NCBI GenBank assembly: GCA_003094555.1
Contig: NATW01000117.1
Location: forward strand, 29,925-93,924
From: a gamma proteobacterium symbiont of Ctena orbiculata
GTDB lineage: Bacteria > Pseudomonadota > Gammaproteobacteria > Chromatiales > Chromatiaceae
Direction of reading: 5' to 3'
DNA: 64,000 nt
The notes beneath the pieces were generated by a model, which did no database searches, was not told the origin of the DNA, and saw nothing but the letters and a program-made list of their open reading frames with translations. This document shows positions 45,093 to 53,783 of this stretch, piece by piece; within the stretch, counting starts at the first letter, position 1; every line of letters begins with the position of its first letter. Position numbers and translations under genes: made by a program.

Positions 45093-46355
45093 TCAGGTCT
45101 GTCGCTCTATTCTCACTTTCAGCACGGAACGCTCATCTGACTCGATCACGGTCAGGCGGTGACCCTGTTCCTCGATGGCATCGCCCTCTGACGGTATGTG
45201 ACGCAGACGACTGACGATCAGGCCTCCCACTGTCAAGGCCTCCTCCACCGGAAATTCCACATGCAGGATGTCATTGATCTCTGAAATCGGCATTCTGCCG
45301 CTCACCAGATGGCTTTTTTCACTCTCATGTTCTATGTAGATCCGACGTTTCGGGTGGTATTCGTCAAAGTCATAACCCACGTCGATTTCACCCACCACCT
45401 CTTCAAAGACATCCTCCATGGTGAGAATACCGATTGCGGAACCGAACTCATCCACCACCACCGCCATATGATCCTTTCTTGCCTGCAGCATCGGCAGCGC
45501 ACGATCGATGGTCTGCCTCGGTGACAGATAGAGAACCGGGCTGATGTAGTCAGCTATCGGCTTATCCTCCAGGTCGGGGGACATCAGGGCCCAGGTATCA
45601 AGGGTCAGGATACCTTTGACATTGGTGATATTGCCTCGATAGACGGGCAGGCGATTGTAGCCATGTTTCATGACCAGTCGTATCGCCTCCTTCATGTTGC
45701 GCACCTCGTTGAATCCCACCACATCCGGTAGTGGGATCATCGCTTCACCCACTGTGGTGTCGGCAAAACGAATGATTCTTCGGATCCGCTTGCGGTCGAT
45801 GGTTTGCGGATCTGAGGTCGAATCGGATACATCCAGCAACACCCGCAACTCCTCACGGGTGATAAACATGTTCTGCGGCACCGTGCCACCACCGACTATC
45901 CGGGTCGCCAACCTGGCCACGCGACTGAAGATAAAGATGACCGGGTAGAAGACATAGGAGAAGAAACGCAGGATATAGATCAAGCGGCTGACCAGGCTGT
46001 CCGCTTCCTGTTGGAATACACTCTTTGGCACGACTTCGCCAAGTATCAACAGCACCGGAGTCAATATGATCACCGAGATCAGATCACCGGTTTTACCAAA
46101 CAGATCGATACAGACCAGGGCACCCAGGGTTGAGATTGTGACAGTGGCTATATTGGTGCCGACCAGTGTCGTACCAAGGATTACATCCGGTGTCTTGAAC
46201 AGCTTAAGGACCAAGTTAGCACCACGATTGCCGAGTTTCCCCTGATGCCGCAATTTAAGCTTGTCAGAGTTCACCATCGCGATCTCTGATCCGGAGAAAA
46301 AACCCTTCAGCAACAGAAACAGAAGGATCATTACCAGTTCAACGCCCCAACTCAT
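45093..46355 (-). CDS. CNNM/CorC-type transporter (first paralogue)
   Basis: Hemolysin-C-like membrane protein of 420 residues: DUF21/CNNM membrane domain (about 1-185, FFSGSEIAMVNSDKLKLRHQG), two CBS motifs (about 200-330, ADTTVGEAMIPLPDVVG; VVVDEFGSAIGILTMEDVFEEVVGEI), and a CorC_HlyC C-terminal domain (about 340-420). The family is linked with Mg2+/Co2+ efflux. It overlaps the next gene upstream by four bases, so the pair is translationally coupled. Confidence 0.93.
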   Translation of the reverse strand: MSWGVELVMILLFLLLKGFFSGSEIAMVNSDKLKLRHQGKLGNRGANLVLKLFKTPDVILGTTLVGTNIATVTISTLGALVCIDLFGKTGDLISVIILTPVLLILGEVVPKSVFQQEADSLVSRLIYILRFFSYVFYPVIFIFSRVARLATRIVGGGTVPQNMFITREELRVLLDVSDSTSDPQTIDRKRIRRIIRFADTTVGEAMIPLPDVVGFNEVRNMKEAIRLVMKHGYNRLPVYRGNITNVKGILTLDTWALMSPDLEDKPIADYISPVLYLSPRQTIDRALPMLQARKDHMAVVVDEFGSAIGILTMEDVFEEVVGEIDVGYDFDEYHPKRRIYIEHESEKSHLVSGRMPISEINDILHVEFPVEEALTVGGLIVSRLRHIPSEGDAIEEQGHRLTVIESDERSVLKVRIERQT

Positions 46356-47806
46356 TTCTCGACCTCCTCTGATTGGGTCTTGGCCATCTTCTGTTGTTCA
46401 CTCAAGGATTGCTCTTCAACCCCCTCCGCTGGCTTGTCCATGCCATCTATTTCAACTGCTATCTCTTGTTCCTCGACCTGAGGGGGTTCCTCATCACTGG
46501 CCACTATTTTTCGCACCTGAACCTTACTGATGCGCAGGCCTTTCACCTCCTTGACGATAAACTCATAACCTTCGTTGCGCAGGTTATCTCCCTCCTGGGG
46601 AAGACGATCAAAGAGGCGGAATACCACACCACCGATGGTTGCCATCACCGGATCTTCGATATCGAAATTGGTGAGGTTGTAAAAATCTGTGAGGCGCATA
46701 TCGCCGGGAACGATATAGCTGTTGGCATCCTCCTCCTGGTAATACTCCAAACCGGCCATCTTTCCTGTGATCTCGCCAAAGATAAAGGTCAAGACATCCT
46801 TCATGGTGACCACACCCAGCACCTCTCCGTATTCACCGAGGACGATGGCAATCCTGGTGTTGTGGGCCTGGAAGTAGTCGAACATCTCATCCACTTTCTT
46901 GGTCGGCGGAACGAAATGAGCTGGTTTGATGATCATCTCCAGTGTCACCTGCTCAAGATCGCCGCCCCCTCTGACGAGTCGCAGGATATCCTCCGAGTGG
47001 ATAAATCCGATGACATTGTCCCAATGTCCCTGATAGACCGGGATTCTCGGATGCTGGTAGCTGCGAAATGCCTCAATCAGCTCTTGCACGGGGAGATCCG
47101 CATCCAGAAACTGGATACGCGGACCCGGGGTCATGATGCGGGAGATATCGGTCTCCGACGCCTCCAGCACATTATCGATCAACACCCGCTCTGTGGCCTC
47201 GATCACACCGCTCTCTTCACCAGCTTCCAGCAGGGTACGCAGTTCATCCGCATGCAGAATATTTTCCCGACTGATCGCCTCGCCCACGATCATGGTGGTG
47301 ATGCGGTCGGATACCGATCTGACCGCCTCTCTCAAGGGGGTGATAAAGACAATCCATCGCGGCAGGATCCTGGCTGTGAGACGGGTTGCGAACTTGACGG
47401 GAAAACTGACCGCAATGGTCTTCGGCGTCACCTCTCCAATCAACAACAGCAGTGGCACCATGATAAGGATGTTGAACCAGGTGACATCGGCATCACCGAA
47501 GAGCAACAGCAGGATCGCCGCCATATTTGCGGCTGCGGCGATATTAACCAGCTCATTCCCACACAGTATCGAGATAATCAGGCGTCTCGGCTCATCCAAC
47601 ATGGCGTGGATGCTCTCCGAATGCTTGTCACGACTGTGACGCAATTTCTGCAGATCGATCCGGCTGAGGGAGAAGAGGGCGGTCTCCGAACCTGAAAAGA
47701 CTGCTGACAGGGAGAGCAGGAACACTTGTAACAGGGCACGCAACAGCAGCTCCCAGTTTACATCCGCGAGTCCAAGGGAATCGAAAAGTGTTCTCAACTC
47801 TTCCAT
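46352..47806 (-). CDS. CNNM/CorC-type transporter (second paralogue)
   Basis: 484 residues with the same domain order as the neighbour: DUF21 (about 15-200, VFSGSETALFSLSRIDLQ), CBS pair (about 220-345, IMTPGPRIQFLDADLPVQEL; VVTMKDVLTFIFGEITGK), CorC_HlyC (about 360-440), then a charged Glu/Gln tail of about 45 residues that the other copy lacks. Two similar genes head to tail indicate duplication with divergence and possible hetero-oligomers. It is first gene of the operon. A 570-base gap, probably the control region, separates it from the divergent basic-protein gene. Confidence 0.93.
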   Translation of the reverse strand: MEELRTLFDSLGLADVNWELLLRALLQVFLLSLSAVFSGSETALFSLSRIDLQKLRHSRDKHSESIHAMLDEPRRLIISILCGNELVNIAAAANMAAILLLLFGDADVTWFNILIMVPLLLLIGEVTPKTIAVSFPVKFATRLTARILPRWIVFITPLREAVRSVSDRITTMIVGEAISRENILHADELRTLLEAGEESGVIEATERVLIDNVLEASETDISRIMTPGPRIQFLDADLPVQELIEAFRSYQHPRIPVYQGHWDNVIGFIHSEDILRLVRGGGDLEQVTLEMIIKPAHFVPPTKKVDEMFDYFQAHNTRIAIVLGEYGEVLGVVTMKDVLTFIFGEITGKMAGLEYYQEEDANSYIVPGDMRLTDFYNLTNFDIEDPVMATIGGVVFRLFDRLPQEGDNLRNEGYEFIVKEVKGLRISKVQVRKIVASDEEPPQVEEQEIAVEIDGMDKPAEGVEEQSLSEQQKMAKTQSEEVEK

Positions 47807-48377
47807 TTAAAAAAATCCGAATCGGTTTCTTGCTGCCACAAAGGGCAGGCAGATTACTCTGAGCGAGGCTTTTTGCTCAGACAACCTGGATTAAAAACCC
47901 CTATACCATAGGCTAAAAAAGGGCATGCAGTCATGGGAATTCACATCCTGCATAACCTGCAAGGCATGAATCGACAAAAAATCCGATTATTTTAACTATC
48001 AAGATAGAAGGAGCCCTGCCTCAACAAAACAATGTGCATGGCAGTAACTTGCTAATTCTACCTGAAATCGCCCACCCTGGCGAAATGTCGAGACACCCAA
48101 GGACTCGCCTGCCGTATCAGACAACTCAGAGCAAAACTTCGCTACAGATAAAGATACGCAACAGATGTAATTATTACACAAATATGACAAGTAGATGTCT
48201 GATATCGACCAACAAGCCTAATTGCGAGGATAATCGATTGATCATAAATATTTACCAAGCACTGCTTGAAGATCCTAAGATGACCGCTATCCTCAATTTG
48301 GGCGCTCAAAAAAATAAAGACATAAGATCGTATGAAACAGAGTACGGTCACCAATGGGTATTTAAAAGGTAGCTAGC
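47807..48377. other. Divergent intergenic region with little coding signal
   Basis: 571 bases between the CNNM operon and the divergent basic coiled-coil gene. It holds an A-rich start, a weak CTGAGC/GCTCAG stem (near 47860-47882), and one short frame (48184-48372) that may be coding. I see no tRNA, insertion sequence or clear operator. It likely carries the promoters of both units. Confidence 0.5.
48184..48372 (+). CDS. Possible 62-residue protein (low confidence)
   Basis: A short frame starts at ATG 48184 and ends five bases before the basic coiled-coil gene. It contains DNRLIINIYQALLEDPK and IRSYETEYGHQWVFKR, which have protein-like composition, but there is no clear ribosome site and no family I recognise. 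Close spacing to the next gene suggests co-transcription if it is real. The frame is open to 48034, but that upstream part looks non-coding. Confidence 0.25.
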   Translation: MTSRCLISTNKPNCEDNRLIINIYQALLEDPKMTAILNLGAQKNKDIRSYETEYGHQWVFKR

Positions 48378-48632
48378 ATGCCCCAGTCAAACAATATCGT
48401 TGATAAACTCAAAAACCTACTCGATTCGGGCTCGAAAAAGGATAAACCCAAATGTGATCGCATAGCCGAACTCCTGAAAAAGCTTAAAAAGCAGGAGCGG
48501 GCGGCCAAAGAGAAGTTGGCGAATGAAAAGGACCGTACCAAACGCAAACGACTTATCACAGAGATCAAGATTCTGCATACCCAACGCAAGAAGGCTATAC
48601 GCCGTTACAAGGAGCTGAAAAAGAAGTGTTAG
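48378..48632 (+). CDS. Very basic small coiled-coil protein (paralogue B)
   Basis: 84 residues, 30 of them Lys or Arg, mostly one predicted helix (KKDKPKCDRIAELLKKLKK, RTKRKRLITEIKILHTQRKK). It aligns by eye with the 82-residue protein at 42454: KKD, R, Leu-rich segment, LxxE, KxKR, ExK, and a closing K-L pair. The two lie at opposite ends of the ion/phosphate gene block. Function unknown; cationic helix suggests binding to an anionic polymer. It is followed after five bases by the convergent WYL regulator. Confidence 0.7.
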   Translation: MPQSNNIVDKLKNLLDSGSKKDKPKCDRIAELLKKLKKQERAAKEKLANEKDRTKRKRLITEIKILHTQRKKAIRRYKELKKKC

Positions 48633-48637
48633 CCCAA

Positions 48638-49609
48638 CTACGGGTTATAGATATCCAGCGCCGATCGCAGCCGCTGTTGGACCTGACTGCGTAACTCAGG
48701 GGGTGAAACGACCTCCACATCCGGCCCATATTTCAGCAGATCCATCAACAGTTCCGATGGATCGGAATAGGGTAGTGTTAACTCGTAACGTCCATCATCC
48801 AACCAGCGACTCTGTTGTCTCGGATGCCACTCTTCCGTCGCCACCCACCTGGCCGCATTGGCACTGAATCGTACCACCGCCAGCTCCTTGGCTTGTCCTG
48901 AGAATATACCGTAGGCATCTGTAAAGTGGCGCTCCAGCACCGCTTCCTCCACATTCTGCGCCACTTGATCCAGTTGCCATGCCTGCCGTATCGCATCCAG
49001 GGCAAAGGTGCGTAATCCTTCACGTAAATGGCACCAGGCATCCAGATACCAGTTATCGCGATAGTGGGTAAGGCGTTGTGGTGAAACCTCGCGTTCGCTG
49101 AGCTTGTCACGCGCGCGATTGTAGTAGACGAGATGGAGGCGGCGCCTGGCAGCCAGGCAGCCTGCCAGGAGGGTAAAGAAGGGGCTGGTGGGACGAGCGG
49201 TGGCCCGGATCAGGCGAATCCTGTTGGAGAGGGATTCACCGGTATCACCCTGCTGCCGCGCCAGCAGGTCATCGATCTTGCGACGCAAGGGTTGCAGATG
49301 GCTCTCCAGAAGACCGGGCTGCACCCCTTCCAACAACTGTTGCACAGCGAGCAGGGCATGCAGCTCAGAAGCATTGAACCAGAGCCCCGGTAGCTCATAC
49401 ATCTCCCCTTCCCGGGGATCGTATCGATAACCGTTGAGTTTTCGATCATAGACGATCGGCGCATTCAGATAGAGACGCATCTCCTCAATGAGGCGCTTTA
49501 CGGTCGCGCGGGAGCACTCCAGCTCTCGTTCTAACTGCTGCCTTGAAACCGGATAACGGGCTGCCTGCAGGATACGGTTGAGTTCAAATATCCGGTCAAA
49601 CCGATCCAT
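48638..49609 (-). CDS. WYL-domain transcriptional regulator
   Basis: DNA-binding regulator of 323 residues. N-terminal helix-turn-helix (about 1-65, FELNRILQAARYPVSRQQLERELECSRATVKRLIEEM), WYL domain (about 140-225, RRRLHLVYYNRARDKLSEREVSPQRLTHYRDNWYLDAWCHLREGLRTFALDAI) and a WCX domain (about 230-323). WYL regulators bind single-stranded DNA or nucleotide ligands and often govern DNA damage or defence genes. No defence genes are adjacent here. It is convergent with the basic-protein gene and could regulate that block, but this is only a possibility. Confidence 0.92.
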   Translation of the reverse strand: MDRFDRIFELNRILQAARYPVSRQQLERELECSRATVKRLIEEMRLYLNAPIVYDRKLNGYRYDPREGEMYELPGLWFNASELHALLAVQQLLEGVQPGLLESHLQPLRRKIDDLLARQQGDTGESLSNRIRLIRATARPTSPFFTLLAGCLAARRRLHLVYYNRARDKLSEREVSPQRLTHYRDNWYLDAWCHLREGLRTFALDAIRQAWQLDQVAQNVEEAVLERHFTDAYGIFSGQAKELAVVRFSANAARWVATEEWHPRQQSRWLDDGRYELTLPYSDPSELLMDLLKYGPDVEVVSPPELRSQVQQRLRSALDIYNP

Positions 49610-49631
49610 GCAGGGGGCTAGGGCCTAGACC

Positions 49632-49994
49632 CTAGATAGATTTGAGTTTCTGCGAGGTATTATCATCAGGCTCATCCAGAGACCAGAGTCGTTCCAGATG
49701 GTAGAAGTCCCGCACCTTTGGCTGCATTACGTGCACCACGACGCCATTGAGGTCCACCAGTGCCCACTCACCATCATCCAGACCCTCGGTACCGAGAGGG
49801 GCTTCACCTGCCTGTTTTGCTTTGAAGGCCACGGTCTGGGCAATTGATTTCACATGTCTGTCAGAGGTACCGCTGGCGACAATCATGATATCTGTTATGC
49901 TGGTTTTTTCACGTACATCCAGTACCACCACATCCTTCGCTTTCATATCGTCCAGTGCCTGCAGAACGACGTCTCTGAGTTCTTCTATTCGCAT
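49632..49994 (-). CDS. rsfS: Ribosome silencing factor RsfS
   Basis: Binds ribosomal protein uL14 and blocks subunit joining under starvation. From the ATG at 49994 it has 120 residues and typical motifs: [33 protein letters not shown] and [29 protein letters not shown]. The longer frame to 50126 overlaps nadD and is not family-like. It follows nadD, as usual, but the normal next gene rlmH is absent; a WYL regulator is found instead. Confidence 0.95.
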   Translation of the reverse strand: MRIEELRDVVLQALDDMKAKDVVVLDVREKTSITDIMIVASGTSDRHVKSIAQTVAFKAKQAGEAPLGTEGLDDGEWALVDLNGVVVHVMQPKVRDFYHLERLWSLDEPDDNTSQKLKSI

Positions 49995-50085
49995 TGAGTC
50001 CTGTATCTGTTGCCTAATTAAGTGACCGGATCGCCGGTGAGCAGCGATTTTACCCAATCTCATGGACAAGCATAACCTATTGTCG

Positions 50086-50739
50086 CTATTTTGTATGATC
50101 CACCCGATATAGATGATTGTTTTCAATGAGTTGCAAAACCGCTTCAGGCAGCAGGTAGCGTGGCGTCTGCCCCTGGACTAGCAAACTGCGGATGTGACTG
50201 GCGGAAATATCGAGCTGGGTTACCGCTTGCTGCAGGATCAGGCCGCAATCCTCTGTCCTGAGTTGCGCCGGCGTGTTGGCCTGAGACCTATGGAGCAGCT
50301 TTTTTACCCGGGAGTCCTTGGGGCCTTCCTCCCCTGGGCGCTGCATCACGATGATATGGGCGAGGCGCAGAATTTCATCCGGGCGATACCAATCGGCGAA
50401 GCCGTTGAAGGCATCCATTCCCATCAACAGGCATAGCGACCTCTGAGGCTGCTCATCGCGCAGGTTGGCCAGGGTCTCCACCGTGTAGGAGTCCCCGGTA
50501 CGTCGTATCTCCCTCTCATCCACAACGAAGCCCTGTTGTTGACTGATTGCGAGACGCACCATTTCGAGTCTCAATTCAGCCGGGGTCTCAGGCTGATCCC
50601 GATGAACAGCGTTATGCAAGGGGATAAACCGGATCTCGTCCAGGCCGACAGACTGCATCACATCCAGCGCTGTGCGCAGATGGCCGAAGTGTATCGGATC
50701 GAAGGTCCCGCCAAAGACACCGATCATGTCAGGGGCCAT
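50086..50739 (-). CDS. nadD: Nicotinate-nucleotide adenylyltransferase
   Basis: Adenylates nicotinate mononucleotide in NAD+ synthesis. The 217 residues include the [15 protein letters not shown] site near residues 9-20 and the C-terminal SASHIRSLL motif, equivalent to the ISxTxIR signature. An ATG at codon 5 (50727) is another possible start. It lies six bases after proA and 91 bases before rsfS in the same direction. Confidence 0.95.
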   Translation of the reverse strand: MAPDMIGVFGGTFDPIHFGHLRTALDVMQSVGLDEIRFIPLHNAVHRDQPETPAELRLEMVRLAISQQQGFVVDEREIRRTGDSYTVETLANLRDEQPQRSLCLLMGMDAFNGFADWYRPDEILRLAHIIVMQRPGEEGPKDSRVKKLLHRSQANTPAQLRTEDCGLILQQAVTQLDISASHIRSLLVQGQTPRYLLPEAVLQLIENNHLYRVDHTK

Positions 50740-50745
50740 ATAAGG

Positions 50746-52017
50746 CTAACGACGGATGTGGCCATCACCGAGCACGATGAACTTCACCGACGTCAGGCCC
50801 TCCAGCCCGACCGGCCCCCTGGCGTGGAACTTGTCTGTGGAAATACCGATTTCAGCACCCAACCCATATTCGAAACCATCCGCAAAACGTGTCGAGGCAT
50901 TGACCATTACCGAGCTGGAGTCCACTTCGGTGAGAAAACGGCGGGCACGGGTATAGTTCTCGGTCACGATGGCATCGGTATGCTGGGAACTGTGACGGTT
51001 GATATGCGCAATGGCCGTTCCCAGGCCGTCGACCACCTTGATGGAGAGTATCGGCGCCAGATACTCAGTATCCCAATCAGCCCCGCTCGCCGGCTTGCAA
51101 TCGGCGATAAGCTCACGGGTACGTTCACATCCCCGCAGTTCAACCCCCTTCTCTATCAGGGCTTTACCAAGCCTTGGCAGGGACTGTTCTGCAATCCCAT
51201 CCGCCACCAGCAGGGTCTCCATGGTATTACAGGTGCCATAGCGTTGGGTCTTGGCATTCATCGCAACTGCAAATGCCTTTTCCAGATCGGCCTGATCGTC
51301 GATATAGACATGACAGATCCCATCCAGATGTTTGATTACCGGTACTCTGGCTTCCTGACTGATACGCTCGATCAGGCCTTTGCCGCCACGGGGAATTATG
51401 ACATCGATCGATTCAGGCATGGTGATCATCCTGCCCACTGCTGAACGATCGGTAGTGGCAACCACTAGTACCGCGGCCTCAGGGAGATCCACCTTTTGCA
51501 GGCCAGTATGGATTGAACCCGCAATCGCCTGATTGGAGTAGTAGGCCTCACTGCCACCCCGCAAAACCGCGGCATTGCCCGATTTCAAACAGAGTGCAGC
51601 AGCGTCAGCTGTGACATTAGGACGCGATTCATAAATGATACCGACGACACCCAAGGGCACCCGCATCCGACCCACCTGGATCCCGCTTGGGAGATATTTC
51701 ATATCGAAGATCTCGCCGATGGGATCGGGAAGAGCGGCAATCTGACGCAACCCCTCGATCATGCTATCGATACGCCCGGGGGTCAGCTCGAGGCGGTCCA
51801 GCAGGGCAGCATCCAATCCCTTCTCCGCACCTGCCTCCAAATCCCTTGCATTCTCTGCCATCAACCCATCTCTGGAGGCGTCCAGCTCATCGGCAATGAC
51901 TTCGAGAGCGTTGTTCTTTTGCGCGGTTGTGGCGCTGGCAAGCACCCTTGAGGCTTGACGCGCCTCCCGGCCAAGCAGCTGCATGTAGCTGGCGACATCG
52001 GATATCTGTTTTGACAT
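50746..52017 (-). CDS. proA: Gamma-glutamyl phosphate reductase
   Basis: NADPH-dependent reduction of gamma-glutamyl phosphate in proline synthesis. From the ATG at 52017 the product has 423 residues, family-length, with [38 protein letters not shown] for cofactor binding and the catalytic Cys in [13 protein letters not shown]. The frame extends to 52050, but the extra part is not family-like. In many gammaproteobacteria holA comes directly before it; here about 1.7 kb with three other genes intervenes. Confidence 0.97.
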   Translation of the reverse strand: MSKQISDVASYMQLLGREARQASRVLASATTAQKNNALEVIADELDASRDGLMAENARDLEAGAEKGLDAALLDRLELTPGRIDSMIEGLRQIAALPDPIGEIFDMKYLPSGIQVGRMRVPLGVVGIIYESRPNVTADAAALCLKSGNAAVLRGGSEAYYSNQAIAGSIHTGLQKVDLPEAAVLVVATTDRSAVGRMITMPESIDVIIPRGGKGLIERISQEARVPVIKHLDGICHVYIDDQADLEKAFAVAMNAKTQRYGTCNTMETLLVADGIAEQSLPRLGKALIEKGVELRGCERTRELIADCKPASGADWDTEYLAPILSIKVVDGLGTAIAHINRHSSQHTDAIVTENYTRARRFLTEVDSSSVMVNASTRFADGFEYGLGAEIGISTDKFHARGPVGLEGLTSVKFIVLGDGHIRR

Positions 52018-52419
52018 GTTCGTATGCTTATCTCGTATAAACTGCAGCATCGGTCAGGGCAAGCAGACCGATTAAACCGCTAACTTTAACAAATCTCGAA
52101 CAAAATAACGCCCTGCCTGGCCCGGAAACACAGCCTGGATATCCAAGCCCTAAGCGGCGGAAACCTCAGATCGATAAAACCACTTTCAATGCATGGAGAA
52201 GCAGGACCCGCCTTGAACCCCCCCGCTAACGATAGCATATCTCATTGATATATTGAGGTAATTTATTATATATGGCAGGCATGGCAGGGGTTGTCTGCCG
52301 TTTGTTGACAACGGGTGTGGGAATTATTGTCACCCCCGGCTACCAAATTACTTAAGTTCGAGGACACTTAACCGATCTTATGTAGTAAGACAGACAATCA
52401 ATGAGCAAAGCCTACAGCC
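52018..52419. other. Gene-poor region between proA and the retropepsin-like gene
   Basis: 402 bases with no convincing coding frame, tRNA or repeat. It includes an AT-rich stretch (about 52245-52275) and is the divergent promoter space for proA and the 52420 gene. It lies inside the break of the leuS-to-rsfS gene string. Confidence 0.5.
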
Positions 52420-52935
52420 ATGATCAAAGCACTACTAAGCGTTATGTGGATAGTCATCTATAGCGGTCAGCTGTGGGCGGAGCAGTTCGTGTTTGATGTA
52501 CCCATGTACTCCAAGGGAGCCAGCACCTACTACATAGCCGGAAAGATCGGCAACATGCCCGAGACAGAGTTCATGGTCGATACCGGCTCCAGCTACATGA
52601 CGATCAACGAGGCCACCCTGAGTGAACTCCAGGCCAACGGCAGTCCACGCTATCTACGGGACCTGAAGGGCAGATTGGCCAATGGAGACGTGTTGAGTGT
52701 GCCTGTCTACACGATTACCAATGTACGAATTGGCGAAGAGTGTCTACTGGATGAGGTGGACGTTGCGGTGTTTCCCGGCAAAACCCGCCAGATTCTGGGA
52801 TTGAGTGCACTGTCGAAGACCGCACCCTTCATCTTTTCCACTCAACCACCCCAGTTGCAGTTGAGTCATTGCCATCTGGCCAGGGTGGAGACCGGCAACC
52901 AGACAAAGCTGGCTGCCGGCATTGCGACCCCCTGA
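52420..52935 (+). CDS. Retropepsin-like aspartic protease, exported
   Basis: 171-residue protein with signal peptide (about 1-20) and a single aspartic-protease lobe. The active-site triplet lies in EFMVDTGSSYMTI (DTGS), followed by the flap-like LKGRLANGDVLSVPVYTI and the hydrophobic-Gly ILGLSALSKTAPF. Proteins of this kind work as dimers in the periplasm. It is the only plus-strand gene in the inserted block between proA and holA, and it faces two EF-hand genes. The C-terminal part (about 135-171) ends in a polar tail. Confidence 0.85.
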   Translation: MIKALLSVMWIVIYSGQLWAEQFVFDVPMYSKGASTYYIAGKIGNMPETEFMVDTGSSYMTINEATLSELQANGSPRYLRDLKGRLANGDVLSVPVYTITNVRIGEECLLDEVDVAVFPGKTRQILGLSALSKTAPFIFSTQPPQLQLSHCHLARVETGNQTKLAAGIATP

Positions 52936-52960
52936 GCGGGGTCACACATACCTAGCAAAG

Positions 52961-53215
52961 TTATTTACCTTCAGGTGCGCTGCTAGTGGCCTCGAATGCA
53001 CTGAATTCGGCCGCATCAACCTGACCATCCTGATTTGCATCAGCGGTTTCCCAGCCCTTATAGAGCATCTCGCTCGCGGTAGCCTCTTCAGAAGAGATGG
53101 CACCATCGGCATTCGCGTCGAGTTTGCTGAAAGCATCATCGCCAGCAATTGCGGTAGTAAGAAAACCTGCTGCTGCCAGAGCGACTGCAGACTTGAGGAT
53201 AGTTTTTTTATTCAT
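52961..53215 (-). CDS. Exported EF-hand protein (copy 1)
   Basis: 84-residue protein with signal peptide (about 1-24, ending TTAIAG) and two canonical EF-hand loops, DANADGAISSEE (33-44) and DANQDGQVDAAE (59-70), as in calmodulin-like bacterial proteins. Both loops have the acidic ligands for Ca2+. AAGGAG precedes the ATG at 53215. Paralogue of the gene at 53372, very alike in loops and length. Likely a periplasmic Ca2+ sensor or buffer; target unknown. Confidence 0.88.
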   Translation of the reverse strand: MNKKTILKSAVALAAAGFLTTAIAGDDAFSKLDANADGAISSEEATASEMLYKGWETADANQDGQVDAAEFSAFEATSSAPEGK

Positions 53216-53371
53216 CGTAATCTCCTTAACGGAATTTAATGATTTTCGATCCAAAAAGCCCTTCATTCCAGGGGCCCTCCGGTAATTCATGAGACAACTC
53301 TGGGACTAGAAATTAAGTGAAGTCAATCACAGAATAACAACTTTAATTCCCAGCCGACATACTGCCAAGGA

Positions 53372-53626
53372 TTACTCCTTCTGTCCCTGTTTGTCGCTGT
53401 TGACTTCAAAGGCGCTGAACTCGGCAGCATCGATTCTGCCATCGTTGTTGGCATCGGCGGCCGACCAGCCGTTGTAAAGCGATTCATTCACAATCGACTC
53501 TTCAGCTGAAATGAAACCGTCGGCATTGCTATCCAACTTTATGAAGGCATCTTCTCCGGCTACGGCGCTACATACACCGCCCACCGCAAAAATTGCAATC
53601 ACCTGTTTCATAGTGGTTTTTGTCAT
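53372..53626 (-). CDS. Exported EF-hand protein (copy 2)
   Basis: Tandem paralogue, also 84 residues: signal peptide (about 1-23), EF loops DSNADGFISAEE and DANNDGRIDAAE, tail SAFEVNSDKQGQ. The chosen ATG at 53626 is preceded by AGGAGCAAGTG; a GTG one codon earlier is the alternative. The conserved spacer between the loops (ESLYNGWSAAD against EMLYKGWETAD) shows recent duplication. Separate from copy 1 by 156 bases. Confidence 0.88.
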   Translation of the reverse strand: MTKTTMKQVIAIFAVGGVCSAVAGEDAFIKLDSNADGFISAEESIVNESLYNGWSAADANNDGRIDAAEFSAFEVNSDKQGQKE

Positions 53627-53783
53627 CACTTGCTCCTTGTTGATGAGAATAGGATTCCAAGCCCCTGATGGGCCCGGGTGTCAGATCAGACAACGCCGGG
53701 CGAAATAATGGCTTGACCTGGTTCACAAATAAGAATTTCGTTCTTTTAAGGCCAATCACTACTTGAACGGGGTGAGGAACAGG

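Noticed and set aside
46373..47695. 440-codon frame on the plus strand opposite the CNNM gene
   Set aside because: Antisense of a well supported gene with complementary codon bias; no domain seen.
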